Source: Allium sativum (taxonomy: Eukaryota > Streptophyta > Magnoliopsida > Asparagales > Amaryllidaceae). From it: a stretch of DNA of 64,000 bases. Positions 49,566 through 59,265 of this stretch are shown here, in pieces. Location: NCBI GenBank assembly GCA_030737875.1, contig CM060910.1, forward strand, positions 251,752,427 to 251,816,426. The letters run 5' to 3'. The position numbers and the translations under genes were made by a program. The notes under the pieces were generated by a model that was not told where the DNA came from, ran no database searches, and saw nothing but the letters and a program-made list of their open reading frames with translations. How positions within the stretch are numbered: position 1 is the stretch's first letter; each line of letters opens with the position of its first letter.

Positions 49566-50527
49566 AGTTGTAACACTTTACCTCTATACTCGCGTTAGTC
49601 AAGGCCGTTGCAAGCAACGGTGTCAACTAACCCAAAGAATAAGGCTATTGAGGAGTGACCATCTGTATAATAGCTTTGAACAAGTCAAAAATGTGTCGGA
49701 TAATGTGGTCTTACTTTTTAAATATCAAGAAGAAATCTAACACATCTAATTCAAGCCCAAATCTACTACGTAGTGGATATATATAATTCGGAAAGTAGTA
49801 TAAAATACAAAACAAATAATCAGAGTCAGACACAGATATTCACATCACAAAGGCAGAAATAGATATGAATAAAACACATGAGTATAAATACAAGATAGTG
49901 GTCATAGACGATCCACCATACAACAAAAGAACAGGTACAAGGCTACTCAAAATCATATGCACACAAAAGAGTCTTACATATATATAGCCCAAAAAATACA
50001 ACACTAAAGTAGTTAGCCCAAAAGTGGAGGATAATCGATGCTGGAGTCAAGAAGAATCACTTGAAATGCCTCGGTATGACCCAAGTATTATTTACACAAA
50101 GATAAACAATAAACGAATCAGTCTGGCTGTATTTATCTCATAAAGTACGATATAATAAGAGATATAAATAAATGTAGACATAAACACGATAATAACATGT
50201 CATGTATAAGTGTGAAGCCCAGAAATGTCTACGGTGTATCTCAAATCTATATCAAAATTGTAAAAGAATGTCTCATTCAAAATTATATAGTTACGCATAG
50301 GAAATGATAAATCGTATCAAATCATTACGAAAATTGATAGCTCATGTATCAATTAAACTAAGATTGATAAATTAATACCAATACGAGAATTGATAGCACA
50401 TACATCAACTAAAACTAAGATTTGATAAATTAATACCAATACGAATATTGACAACTCATATGTCAATAAAACTCATATTTCCAGAAATCCAAAAACTAAA
50501 GAGAAAACAGGGGGTAGGCTGACCTCG

Positions 50528-50532
50528 AGATA
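50528..50532. repeat. Target-site duplication of H (left copy)
   Basis: AGATA before H, repeated at 53491-53495. Confidence 0.9.
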
Positions 50533-51602
50533 TGTAACACCCCACGTCCATTAATGTCATTCTCAAAGGGAATTCATTAACTTTCATGGAGTATTATTGT
50601 GTATAGAACGGAATAAAACAAGACAGATACACATATTGGTACTTGAAAATTTTAAAACAACTTTTATTGCAGCGGAGAAATAGTTTGGTTACAACATCAA
50701 AAACCAACAATAAAATCAAGTACACTTAATATCCATCTTGACAAATTGTTTTCTGAGTACAAAAAGCAAAAAAAGCATAACCCCAACATAAGTAGCCATA
50801 AAAGAGATAAGATGAACTTTACTTTCAGCAATCCAATCACTTCCAAAAGAGAGGGAAAGAGATCCAAATCAAGCTCCACAAGCACTAGTCCCACCCTGAG
50901 AACCTAGGGGGAGGGGAGGGAAGAAAAGAGGCAAAAAAAAGGGGGTCAGACATAAAGTCTGGAGAGTCCAATAACTTTTACGATATAATTATTAAAGTAA
51001 TTAGGATAAGGCATAAAATGGTAAAACAAGGAATGATTGTGAAACAAATGGGCATGACAAAACCAACTAGAGGAATAAGATAACGTTAATTGCATTCCTA
51101 ATCACTATAGGATAATTACTATACTGCACCAATACTAGTCACTCTAAAAGTTGATCCCACCTACTGAACATAATAAACATAATGGTAGTTTCATGTACCC
51201 CTAACTGTCTTTATAGGTGTCGCCTGCCCCTATCTCCACTAGTTGTACCCACTACCCCCATGTGATCGGCTCCCTAACTCGTAGATACCCGTGCTAGTCC
51301 CACAGTGGGGTGTCTCACTCCCCAAAGTGGCAACCCGATACTACTCAAAGATGCACAGCTTATATCTACACGATGCAACAACGTCTTACCTACCAGCCCG
51401 GGCCCATGCACGCTCATGACCCCGTTGGAATTGCGTTGCCACTGCTAACCCATTTTGACCTCTTACAATCAAACCTAGTAAGTGTGTCTCGTCCTCGACC
51501 TAGCTCGAGCTCACAAAGATACTTAATGGGTTACTGGTTTGAAAAGGGTCCCCATACTTGACACAAGCTTTCCACCTATGCTTGGTCCCCACTAGGATAT
51601 CC

Positions 51603-51736
51603 CACTTAACCCCTTCTTATTCATGTCTTCTTACATGTTTCAATTTGGTTAAGTGTTTCTAATCGTATTTCACATGCCACCCATGTCACCCACTTAACCC
51701 CATGTCCCACTACATGTTTATCTTGGTTAAGTGTTA
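51603..51736 (-). repeat. GGTTAAGT / ACTTAACC motifs in LTR H
   Basis: Plus-strand order is CACTTAACC (from 51603), GGTTAAGTG (near 51647), CACTTAACC (near 51690) and GGTTAAGTG (near 51725). The array is short, but in sense it follows the hairpin pair as it does in I and J. Confidence 0.6.
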
Positions 51737-51776
51737 CTAAATTCATTATAACCATAACCTTATAAGACCTCCCACA

Positions 51777-51847
51777 TTAGACTACCGTTTGCGGTTGCTG
51801 GATTTGCCGGGAGGGTCCGAGCAGTCTTATACCGCAAACGAACCTAA
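51777..51847 (-). other. Hairpin 2 in LTR H
   Basis: Inner stem GTTTGCGGT/ACCGCAAAC (51787-51795 with 51831-51839), perfect over nine pairs. Outer stem TTAGACT with AACCTAA (51777-51783 with 51841-51847) pairs fully if wobble pairs in the sense RNA are allowed. The loop on the minus strand contains CTCGGACCCTCCCGGC, related to the J and I loops. Confidence 0.65.
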
Positions 51848-51900
51848 CCTTGTGTCTTTACAATTATTACGCATTTAATTTATGCATTTGACCTCTCACA

Positions 51901-51971
51901 TTAGACTACCGTTTGTGGTTACTGGATTTGTCGGGCGGGTCCGGGCAGTCTTATACTACAAACGAGCCTAA
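51901..51971 (-). other. Hairpin 1 in LTR H
   Basis: Second member of the tandem pair (first in sense). Outer stem TTAGACT/AGCCTAA (51901-51907 with 51965-51971, one wobble); inner stem GTTTGTGGT with ACTACAAAC (one mismatch). On the minus strand it is followed by AATGTGAGAGG, as in J and I. Confidence 0.6.
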
Positions 51972-53053
51972 CCTCGTATCTTAGGCGTTTATTATTACAC
52001 ATAATTATTTCACCGCAATATGAACTAATTATCCCTATTCAAATTGTCGATAATTTCCAAATTAATCTACACAATTGTCACCTAAATTTTGTCCATAGTT
52101 TTCAGGTATATAAATTATACCAATTAGTGTCTCAAATTAATTATATGCCTTTAAAGCCATTTTATGCCAATTCTCAATATGTATATTTAATATTTTCCCA
52201 ATATCCCCACGTCGTTCGTACGTTTAATATGAAATATGTTAGGCTCGCAAATAGTCTAACTCATAAAAAGAAAAGAAACATCATAACTTGCATAACACAT
52301 AAAATAGATCTAACTTGCAAATAAGAATTATAATATAAATTTGCATAGCCAATAACAATGGACATATAGAACATAAATTTGCATAAACTATGTACTGCCA
52401 CGGATCTAAATATAGATCTAAACATGAAATTGTGAACTTGCATATATGAATATGGTTTTCACCTAAACTTGCATATGGATTCCACACAAACTTGCATATG
52501 AATTTAAACATGTAAACTAATATCACATGTTTTACATATAAACTCGCATATATATATATATACTTGATTCACATATAAACTTGTGTATAATTCGCATACA
52601 GACTTGCATATGATTCACAAACAAACTAGCATATGATTTACATCCAAGCTTGCATATAAACTGATGTCATAAAATGAATCAAGTTAAACATATGTGATTG
52701 TACATATGAAATAGATCTACTAACACAAGTTAACAAAAGTGTCACAAACAGACGATAACAAAATTAAGTAACATCACATGATTCAATAGGCATGTTCTCA
52801 TAATCCAAATTATAACTCATCATAATTAGTTTATTAATTATTTTGTGAAAGAAATTGTACTCACAAAGACGGATTAGAGAAGAGAATAATTCGTTCATCG
52901 TTTGTATTAGAATCCTGACTTGCAATTCCTAAGCTTTAAGAAGAAGTTGAACTATTCCAGCAGCATAAGGGCATCTTTAACTTATTTTAATTAGGATTGA
53001 GGCAGTATAGCGTTACAACAGTTTGGTGTGGAGAGAAAGTGAGGTTAGGGGGT

Positions 53054-53063
53054 GTTTAAATAG
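53054..53063 (-). promoter_or_regulatory. TATA-like site of LTR H
   Basis: CTATTTAAAC on the minus strand, about 430 bp from the LTR start and directly downstream of the GTCGAC cluster. Confidence 0.45.
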
Positions 53064-53144
53064 GTTAGGAGCCAAAGAATTTGTGTAGAAAACAAGTCCA
53101 GGTGCAAAATCCCGAATCTGCCTCGGATCTGACCAAATCAAGGG

Positions 53145-53222
53145 AGGTCGACCCCCAGGTCAACCCCCAGGTCGACCCCCAGGTCGACCTGTATAGGGGA
53201 AGTCGACCCCCTAGTCGACCTG
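53145..53222 (-). promoter_or_regulatory. 12-bp GTCGAC tandem repeat in U3 of H
   Basis: Four tandem GTCGACCCCCAG units (one with GTCAAC) at about 53148-53190, then two more GTCGAC sites by 53220. They lie upstream of the TATA-like site. Confidence 0.65.
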
Positions 53223-53490
53223 GCCTGGGGAAGGAAAAATCCTGCCCAGCCCGCTTCTGTGTTTTCATTTGAATTTTGAATTCGAGCTATTTTAATTTAT
53301 TTAAATTCCTGAAACTTCTAAAGACCATAACTTCCTCATATGAAGTTCGATTTACGAAAACTTGGACTCTATTCCAAGGAGAGTTATGAGATGAACGTAA
53401 TGGCGTAACCCATTTCCCTCAATTCTTCTCCTAAAAATTAAGTGTTCTTAAAATTGTTAATTTTAATATTTAAAATTACGGGGTGTTACA

Positions 53491-53495
53491 AGATA
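53491..53495. repeat. Target-site duplication of H (right copy)
   Basis: AGATA after the terminal CA of H, matching 50528-50532. G's LTR resumes. Confidence 0.9.
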
Positions 53496-54526
53496 TGACT
53501 CTGAAGACTCAACCGGGGAGTCTGAAGACTCAACCAACACGTGTATCGAGATAAGACGCAATCTCTAGGTAGCTAGCCTATAATATTGAGCTGAAGCTCC
53601 TCAAACGGTCCGAAGACCGTGGGTCGCGACCCCGCAAAACGGTCCGAAGGCCGTCAAAAGAATAAATCCATAAAAAGATCGTAATTTAGCAAAGTAGTGC
53701 AATTCCACATAATTCCTCAAAATGATCCGAAGATCATTAAATACTCAAAATGAACCGAAGTTCCTCAAAATGATCCAGAGATCAATAAAACTATGGAATA
53801 AGTTCCATAACTCGGAGACATCGCATAAAGCTAGTCCAAAATCTCAAAAAGATCAAAATTGATCAAGGAAAGTGTAATTTACTCCAAGCCAGCAATTATA
53901 AGAGTTTAGCTATATGTCCCATAACCACTAGCTCTACTCGAATATTTACGAACAAGTTGTATATTCCACTAAAAACACAAAACGAACATTGCCACGATTT
54001 CTTATCGAATGAGTACAAGAATTAACCGTCGAAGCAAATGCAAGGGTACATAGTCCCTTTTTCACTAAGATGTTTAATTAGATTTCTCATATAAACGAGA
54101 AAACGGTTTATAAAATATATACTAATAGATTGGAAAACGATTTATAAAATGATTTCGTAAAATAACTTCGTATAATGAAGTAAGATTGGAAACCATTTTA
54201 GTAGAAAATTTGGTATCTATCAATAATATAAAACCATTTTATATATAGTTTCGAAGTGGCAAATCTTGTATAATAACGATTGAAATAATGATCAAACAAA
54301 GAATTCACGTTTTAATAATGTAAATTAAACCTCACGAATACCAATCACAAAATTTCACATTTAAAAATATGAACTAAACCATCAAAATTGGTATTTAATG
54401 AATCAAATGATTACCAAAAATCGATGAGTTCGAATTGCTGAAATTTATGAATTATGAAACTAAAAAACCACAGAAAACGGCCAAACGGGCTGAAACTCGA
54501 CTAGGAAAGAGCCCGAAACAACCTAG

Positions 54527-54675
54527 GGAGTCGACCGTGGTTTGCACCAGTCGACTGCATGAAAAAAGCAGGACCAGTCGATTGGTCCTTTTTTCACCAT
54601 CCGACTGGTTATTTTTCCAGCGGACATAAATTTCAGTAGCAGGTGCCAGTGGACTGGTCCGTTTTGACCAGTCGA
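54527..54675 (-). promoter_or_regulatory. GTCGAC palindrome cluster, G 5' LTR copy
   Basis: Counterpart of 33305-33470. It includes AGTCGACCGTGG, CACCAGTCGACTGC, ACCAGTCGATTGGT and GACCAGTCGACTTG. Several palindromes are intact in one LTR and mutated in the other. Confidence 0.6.
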
Positions 54676-55133
54676 CTTGTGGTTGTCAAAAAGCCCAATT
54701 TGGTTATTTTTTTAGCCAAATCATATATAAATCATTTTCAGCGATCCTTAGTGGCTATGGACTTTATCAAAGTATCAAAGAGGCCTCAATGGTTCGCCGA
54801 AATAACAAGGAAAACCAAACTTGCATGCACCAGAAGAATCATAATGGAAATCATTGAAAAATGAAATCAAACTTCATAAATTTGGAAATGTTAAAACATA
54901 AAACCAATTAACAAGACCAAATACACAATTTATAAGCCATATGTACGTGCCAAGGGCACACTAGACAAGCATAAATGCTTGAGGCACAGATGTGAGTTCA
55001 CAAGAACTCACCTTTGTTTGTTGTGAGTGAAGAGATGAATGAAGACTTTGCCAAATCAACCTCTCTTCGAATATAACACATAATTCTTCCATCTACACAT
55101 GGATATACCATATTTCCTAAGAATTAGGTTTAG

Positions 55134-55138
55134 GAAAT
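55134..55138. repeat. Presumed target-site duplication of I (left copy)
   Basis: GAAAT precedes the TG of I. The right copy lies outside the window. Confidence 0.5.
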
Positions 55139-55417
55139 TGTAACAACCCGTATTTTAATAACTTACTAAAACCATAAATCAAGGAAGAATTAAATTTTAA
55201 AACAAGAATCAAGGCAAACGAGTTGCGCCATTGCGTTCGTCTCGAAATTCTACTTGAAAATGAGTCCGAGTTTTCGAGAAACGGAGTCCGTATGAGGGAG
55301 ATATGACCATCTGAAGTTTCAAGGATTTTCAGAACAGAAAAACAGCTCGAAATTGAATTCAAAATTCAAATTCAAACCCCAGTGCAGGCTGGGCGGGAAT
55401 TTTCCCGCCCAGGACCA

Positions 55418-55500
55418 GGTCGACCTGGGGGTTCGACACTATGGCCGACCTCCCAGGGACTAGGTCGACCCTATGGTCGACCTGGGGGTCGACCTAGTGC
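55418..55500 (+). promoter_or_regulatory. GTCGAC cluster in U3 of I (5' LTR)
   Basis: Contains CAGGTCGACCTG (a perfect 12-bp palindrome), then TAGGTCGACCCTATGGTCGA and further GTCGAC sites within 80 bp, about 100 bp upstream of the TATA box. The 3' LTR copy is at about 63288-63370. Confidence 0.6.
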
Positions 55501-55575
55501 TGAAGCCCAGTTTTAAGCCTGGGTTCATTCTGATGTATCTGGTCTCATTTTCTGTCTAGATTCGTTCGTCTAATC

Positions 55576-55585
55576 CTATATAAAC
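55576..55585 (+). promoter_or_regulatory. TATA box of I 5' LTR
   Basis: CTATATAAAC; transcription is expected near 55610. The 3' LTR copy is at about 63451-63460. Confidence 0.7.
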
Positions 55586-56472
55586 AGCCTCATTCTCTTT
55601 ACACCATTCTTCTCTAACCTTATGCTGCACAATTCTTGATGGACATGGCTTCTTTTAAATTAAATTAAAATAAAATAAAAACACGAAGACCATTTCTTGA
55701 AGACTACGGTTAGGAATTGCATATTGGGGATTTGCTTCTACAATCAAATCAAGATTCAACAATTCAGCAATTCGACGACTAGTTTCTAGATCTCGATTTC
55801 TTAATCCACGATCTGTAAGTTCTAGTTACTTTGAGATTTAAACTTGTTAATTGTAATTTGGGCATGAGATAAAGTGAAATTGGACTTAAGTATGATAATC
55901 GATTCACATCTATTCTAGTTTCCATCTTGGATCCTGACATTTGGAATATTGCTATGAAATCAGTTTGTACCTATTCATGTTGTAAATCAAACTCTTTCAT
56001 GTCCATAACATTATCATGCCTGTGATGTTGAATCAGTCAATTATTTACAAGTTTGGGACTATCACCTTATGTCATGACTATCACCTTATTATGCTAGATT
56101 TGAGATCCTATTATTTTCTTTATGCCAGTGATGTTGTAACCAATTATCTCAAGTTACGACATGCTAGACTTGTAATCCCTTTTATCACTTTATGCTCGTC
56201 CTTTTTGCCTATCATAGTTTTGATGTTATTCCCCTTATTTCTGGATCTGGATTTACTTGTAATTTAGATCGATTCACATTTACGTGCGATGGGAATACGA
56301 TTTGGGTAGATTAGACAAAAACATGAATTGGTTATGAACATGAATCATGAACTTGTTAACAGGCATAAGTTGAAACTTGCCATGAAACTTGCCATGAAAC
56401 TTGACATGAACTTGACATGAAACTAAACATGGGGATGACACTAGAATGAACTTGAAAATGGCCAACTCGAGG

Positions 56473-56546
56473 TTGGGTTGAGTTTGCAGTGTAATTCTAC
56501 CCGGAACCGCCTGGCAAATCCAGTGACTGCAAACAATAGGATCCAA
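56473..56546 (+). other. Hairpin 1 in I 5' LTR
   Basis: Outer stem TTGGGT/ATCCAA (56473-56478 with 56541-56546, one G-U wobble), inner stem GTTTGCAGT/ACTGCAAAC (56482-56490 with 56526-56534). J has GTTTGCAAC/GTTGCAAAC in the inner stem, so the last two pairs changed on both sides. The loop keeps CCCGGAACCG. Confidence 0.7.
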
Positions 56547-56583
56547 TGTGGGTACTTCGTCATATCGCGCTTGAAACCCGAGG

Positions 56584-56654
56584 TCAGACTGAGTTGTGGT
56601 GTAATTCTGCCCGGAACCGCCAGGCATATCCAGTGACCACAACAACAAGTCTGA
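56584..56654 (+). other. Hairpin 2 in I 5' LTR
   Basis: Outer stem TCAGACT/AGTCTGA (56584-56590 with 56648-56654), inner stem GTTGTGGT/ACCACAAC (56593-56600 with 56636-56643). Compared with J's TTAGAC/GTCTAA the second pair changed from T-A to C-G on both sides. Followed by TGTGAGAGGTTGGGG, as in J. Confidence 0.7.
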
Positions 56655-56696
56655 TGTGAGAGGTTGGGGTGCATTAATGAATTAATTCCACATGAT

Positions 56697-56842
56697 AGGG
56701 TTAAGTCATGAATATGAAAGGCAACACTTAACCAACTTGACACATGATTTGTAGGGTTAAGTCATGAATTTGAACGACACTTAACCAACTTGACATGCTA
56801 GACTGATGGGGTTAAGTCACGAATTTAAATGACAACACTTAA
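56697..56842 (+). repeat. GGTTAAGT / ACTTAACC motifs in I 5' LTR
   Basis: Three units, each with GGGTTAAGTCA(T/C)GAAT and then ACACTTAACC or ACTTAACC about 20 bases later. The same motif builds the much longer arrays of J. Confidence 0.7.
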
Positions 56843-57926
56843 CCTGCTGAACGAAACCCTAGTTACGCGGTCCATTTCAGCAGTAACGCACTTAGATGTA
56901 TCATGGTATCCTGGAACTAGGCAGGGTGGGGCAAGATTACTGGGCTGATTATAAGCGACCAAAACGATGGCTGAGTTGGTGCGCCAGTGTAGGTTCAGGC
57001 AAACTATGGTCGTGCACGTAGTCCGGAGTTGAAAAAGTAGGCATTGGGCATCAGTAGGTTTACACTGTGCATGATAGATTCGTGTCGATGGTTGGCACCC
57101 TAGGGCTTGATACACCCTATGGTGGACCTAGCATAGGTAACTACATTCGTGATAGGGTCGTATGACACAGACACATGGCGAGCTAGAACTTGTAGGGAGC
57201 CAATCGATTAGTGGATCGTTCCGTTGGACCTAGTAATGGGTCATTTCATGATATTGGGCCAAGGGATCATTTCATGGTTAATATATGACATGGGTTTGGG
57301 ATACTAGTACAGTTGGTGCAGCAAACCTTGAACATGCGATGCCATACTTGATTTATACCTGAATTATCATGCCATCTTAGTCTATCTAGCCTATCTTGTA
57401 AACATCCTTATGTTTACTTTCATTTTATACATGTCATGTTACCTTTACATGTTTTTATGCTGAAAGTCACTAGGACTTACCAGTTTTTATGACTAACCCA
57501 TTTTCTTTTGCCTCTTTTTCTTTCGCGCTCCCCCCTTAGGTTCTCATGGAGGAAACTCTAGCACTTAGCTTGGATTTCGCTTGCTTTCGGTTTAGCTCAT
57601 GTACGGTTTGATCTTGAGCTATGTCATGGCTGCATTTCTGCTACCTTTGGGGAATTAAGCTACTTTTACTGTTTTAAGTTTATGCTTCTTTATTTACGCA
57701 AGACAGAATTTGTTGTAATGGAAAATAATGACTTTGGCTATTTGGTACTTTGGATGTAAAAGGTTTTGACTCTTCTTGAAAGTAATGAAGTTTATCTTCT
57801 AACTCTTCTGCTGTTTTACTTATGTTCTTTCTTGTAATATTTCTGTGTTTTTTTACCTCGATAACGCTCCTCCAAAACTAGTGCATTCCCTTTGTAATGA
57901 CCCTAGCTGAGATGGGGCGTTACACT

Positions 57927-57938
57927 TGGTATCGGAGC
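57927..57938 (+). other. Primer-binding site of I
   Basis: TGGTATCGGAGC, two bases after the LTR end. It differs by one base (G for A) from the initiator tRNA-Met consensus. Confidence 0.88.
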
Positions 57939-58175
57939 AGAAAGTTACCAGACTGGGCAAAAGTTTTTTTTTTTTTAAATAAAAAAAATCGTTTACAAAG
58001 AAGCATTTTTCAAGAAAATTATTGTTTTATTTAAAGGCTATTCCCCAAAATCCATTAGCACTATCCTTTATTTCCTCGTTTTGAATCTCTTCTTTTTCAT
58101 TTCAGCAAGTCTGGGAATCTTAACCTTCCAGAGGGCGTGCCAATACCTGGCTGGTTCAGGAGGTACGTAGAGGCT
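57939..58175 (+). other. Untranslated leader between primer-binding site and gag of I
   Basis: About 240 bp without coding signal. Much of it is shared with J just after J's primer-binding site, including a run of T near 57967 and GGCTATTCCCCAAA. Any packaging signal would be expected here, but none can be pointed to. Confidence 0.5.
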
Positions 58176-59075
58176 ATGGCCAATGATGCAGGCCCAGCAA
58201 ATATTCCTCCTCCAGCGGCAGCGGTTCCTCCTTCCTCCACCCCCTCCTCATGCAAATGCTTTCTCAAAGATCTGTAGAGATTTTAGGGCCATGGGTGGAA
58301 AGGATTTCAAAGGAACTTAATCATTCGTAGAAGCGAGGAACTGGTTCAAAGAAACTGAAGATCTGTTCGTTATCTTCAAGGTGGACGATAGACAGAAGCT
58401 ACAGTTGGCAGTATGGTTACTCAAAGACGAAGCTTCCTATTGGTGGGAAGTCACTAACGCTGAGAGGTCGGTTGAAACATGGATGGATTTCAGAATAAGG
58501 TTTGAGATGAAACTCCTCTCACAAGCTGAACGAAGTCTACAGCTGGAAAAGTTCTTATCTCTTAAGCAAGGAAGTATGACGGTCTAGGAGTACGTCAATC
58601 AGTTCAATCAGCTGGCTCGATTTGGATTGGACTAAGTAAATACTCCTCATAATAAGGCTCTCCGTTTTGTCAAAGGATTGAATGAGCCACTTCACAGCTT
58701 GGCTATGACCCACATACCTATGGGGGCTACTTACGAGAGGTTAGCAGACGTGGCACTCTTAAATGAGGAAGACAAGGGAAAGAATGAGGCAAAAGCAGAA
58801 GTGCCACAAGATAAGAAGGGGAAGGGTCACAGATCAAGAAGGTTGATCCAAAGAAAGGCGGGAAGAAAAACAAACCCCGTGAGAAGAGAAAGTGTAATAT
58901 CTATGGCATTCCTGGACATATGTTCAAAGACTGCAGGAAGAAGAAAAGGAAGATGGGTGGCTGTTTCCACTGTGGTGAGACAAGACACATGGCTAAGGTC
59001 TGCCCAAGGAAGCAAGGGCAGGGAGTTGGACCTTCTTCTATAGGACAAGTCCACGCTCTCACGGTACCTCCGCAA
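58176..59075 (+). pseudogene. gag pseudogene (capsid and zinc knuckles) of I
   Basis: Gag forms the virus-like particle and binds the RNA. The likely start ATG is at 58176, followed by a Pro/Ala-rich stretch; the frame is lost by 58260. The capsid-like part (about 58275-58820) shows RNWFKETEDLF, WLLKDEASYWWE and KFLSLKQGSMTV, typical of plant Ty3/gypsy gag. It is interrupted in frame by TAA near 58318, TAG at 58585 and TAA near 58633. A frameshift near 58826 separates it from two zinc knuckles. The first has Tyr in place of its second Cys (CNIYGIPGHMFKDC). The second is complete (CFHCGETRHMAKVC). It cannot give a full-length protein as it stands. Confidence 0.85.
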
Positions 59076-59089
59076 GAACGAAGTAGAAA

Positions 59090-59265
59090 TAGTTCTGTCG
59101 AAAGTTTAGTCTATCTTTTTGATCATCCTGTTCGAACTTGTTTGATTCTGGTGCATCGCATACTTTTATTTCTTCTGATATTGTTGAAACTCTGCACCTA
59201 AGTATAGTCTAGTTGAGGATCCCGGTATTGTTTCAAATCCAATTTGTAGCTCCGCTCATTTATCT
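59090..59265 (+). pseudogene. Aspartic protease region of I, frameshifted
   Basis: The active-site motif FDSGASHTFISSDIV is readable in the frame that contains 59144 (GAT). Within about 60 bp the reading moves to another frame at 59209, where the pol frame continues (LVEDPGIV), so a frameshift lies near 59195-59209. In this family the protease matures the Gag-Pol polyprotein. The downstream flap-side motif GLILGMDWL is in the next open frame. Confidence 0.8.

Larger units (their letters stand above)
34355..49568 (-). mobile_element. Element G internal region, non-coding, interrupted by J
   Basis: Own sequence is 34355-37811 plus 49042-49568, about 4 kb. It is AT-rich and I see no frame longer than about 90 codons and no retrotransposon protein motif on the minus strand. 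G is therefore either LARD-like or so decayed that coding is unrecognisable. J inserted about 530 bp from the primer-binding site. Confidence 0.75.
50904..52864 (-). other. Candidate intron in LTR H
   Basis: On the minus strand the donor TTT|GTGAGT begins at 52864 and the acceptor CCTCCCCCTAG| ends at 50904, followed by GTTCTCAGGG. Element I has the same AG|GTTCTCA junction. It would enclose both hairpins and the GGTTAAGT motifs. Confidence 0.45.
50533..53490 (-). mobile_element. Solo LTR H (Tekay-like family)
   Basis: 2958 bp, TGTAACACCCCACG...CGGGGTGTTACA, flanked by AGATA, with no internal region. In minus-strand sense it shows the same order as I and J: the start block with CATTACGTTCATCTC, the GTCGAC cluster (53222-53145), a TATA-like CTATTTAAAC (53063-53054), a GTGAGT donor (52864), two hairpins, GGTTAAGT motifs and a polypyrimidine-TAG acceptor (50904). 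It is a separate family from I and J in sequence but the same in architecture. Confidence 0.92.
49569..55138 (-). mobile_element. Element G 5' LTR, interrupted by H and then by I
   Basis: Starts TGTAACACTTTACCTC beside the primer-binding site and matches the 3' LTR 31303-34354. Own sequence in the window is 49569-50532 plus 53496-55138. Solo LTR H splits it at 50532, and element I splits it at 55138, exactly where the 3' LTR copy reads on past TTAGGTTTAGGAAAT (33897-33911). About 445 bp of this LTR should lie beyond I, outside the window. The two LTRs differ at many positions, so G is older than J and B. Confidence 0.9.
55815..57539 (+). other. Candidate intron in I 5' LTR leader
   Basis: Donor ATCT|GTAAGT at 55815 (a strong consensus, also present in the 3' LTR at 63698). 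The acceptor is the pyrimidine tract ending GCTCCCCCCTTAG| at 57539, followed by GTTCTCATGG. The 1725-nt intron would contain both hairpins and the motif array. H and J have the equivalent signals. Confidence 0.5.
55139..57924 (+). mobile_element. Element I 5' LTR
   Basis: TGTAACAACCCG...GGGGCGTTACA, 2786 bp. Sense order: the start block with CCATTGCGTTCGTCTCG (near 55229), the GTCGAC cluster (55423-55495), the TATA box (55576), a donor (55815), two hairpins (56473-56654), GGTTAAGT motifs (56697-56842), and a polypyrimidine-TAG acceptor (57539). Its outline equals that of J's 4.6-kb LTR, but the GGTTAAGT array is much shorter. Confidence 0.93.

Noticed and set aside
53081..53272. Frame with VDPQ repeats in H
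   Set aside because: Produced by the 12-bp GTCGACCCCCAG tandem repeat in U3; open on both strands for the same reason.
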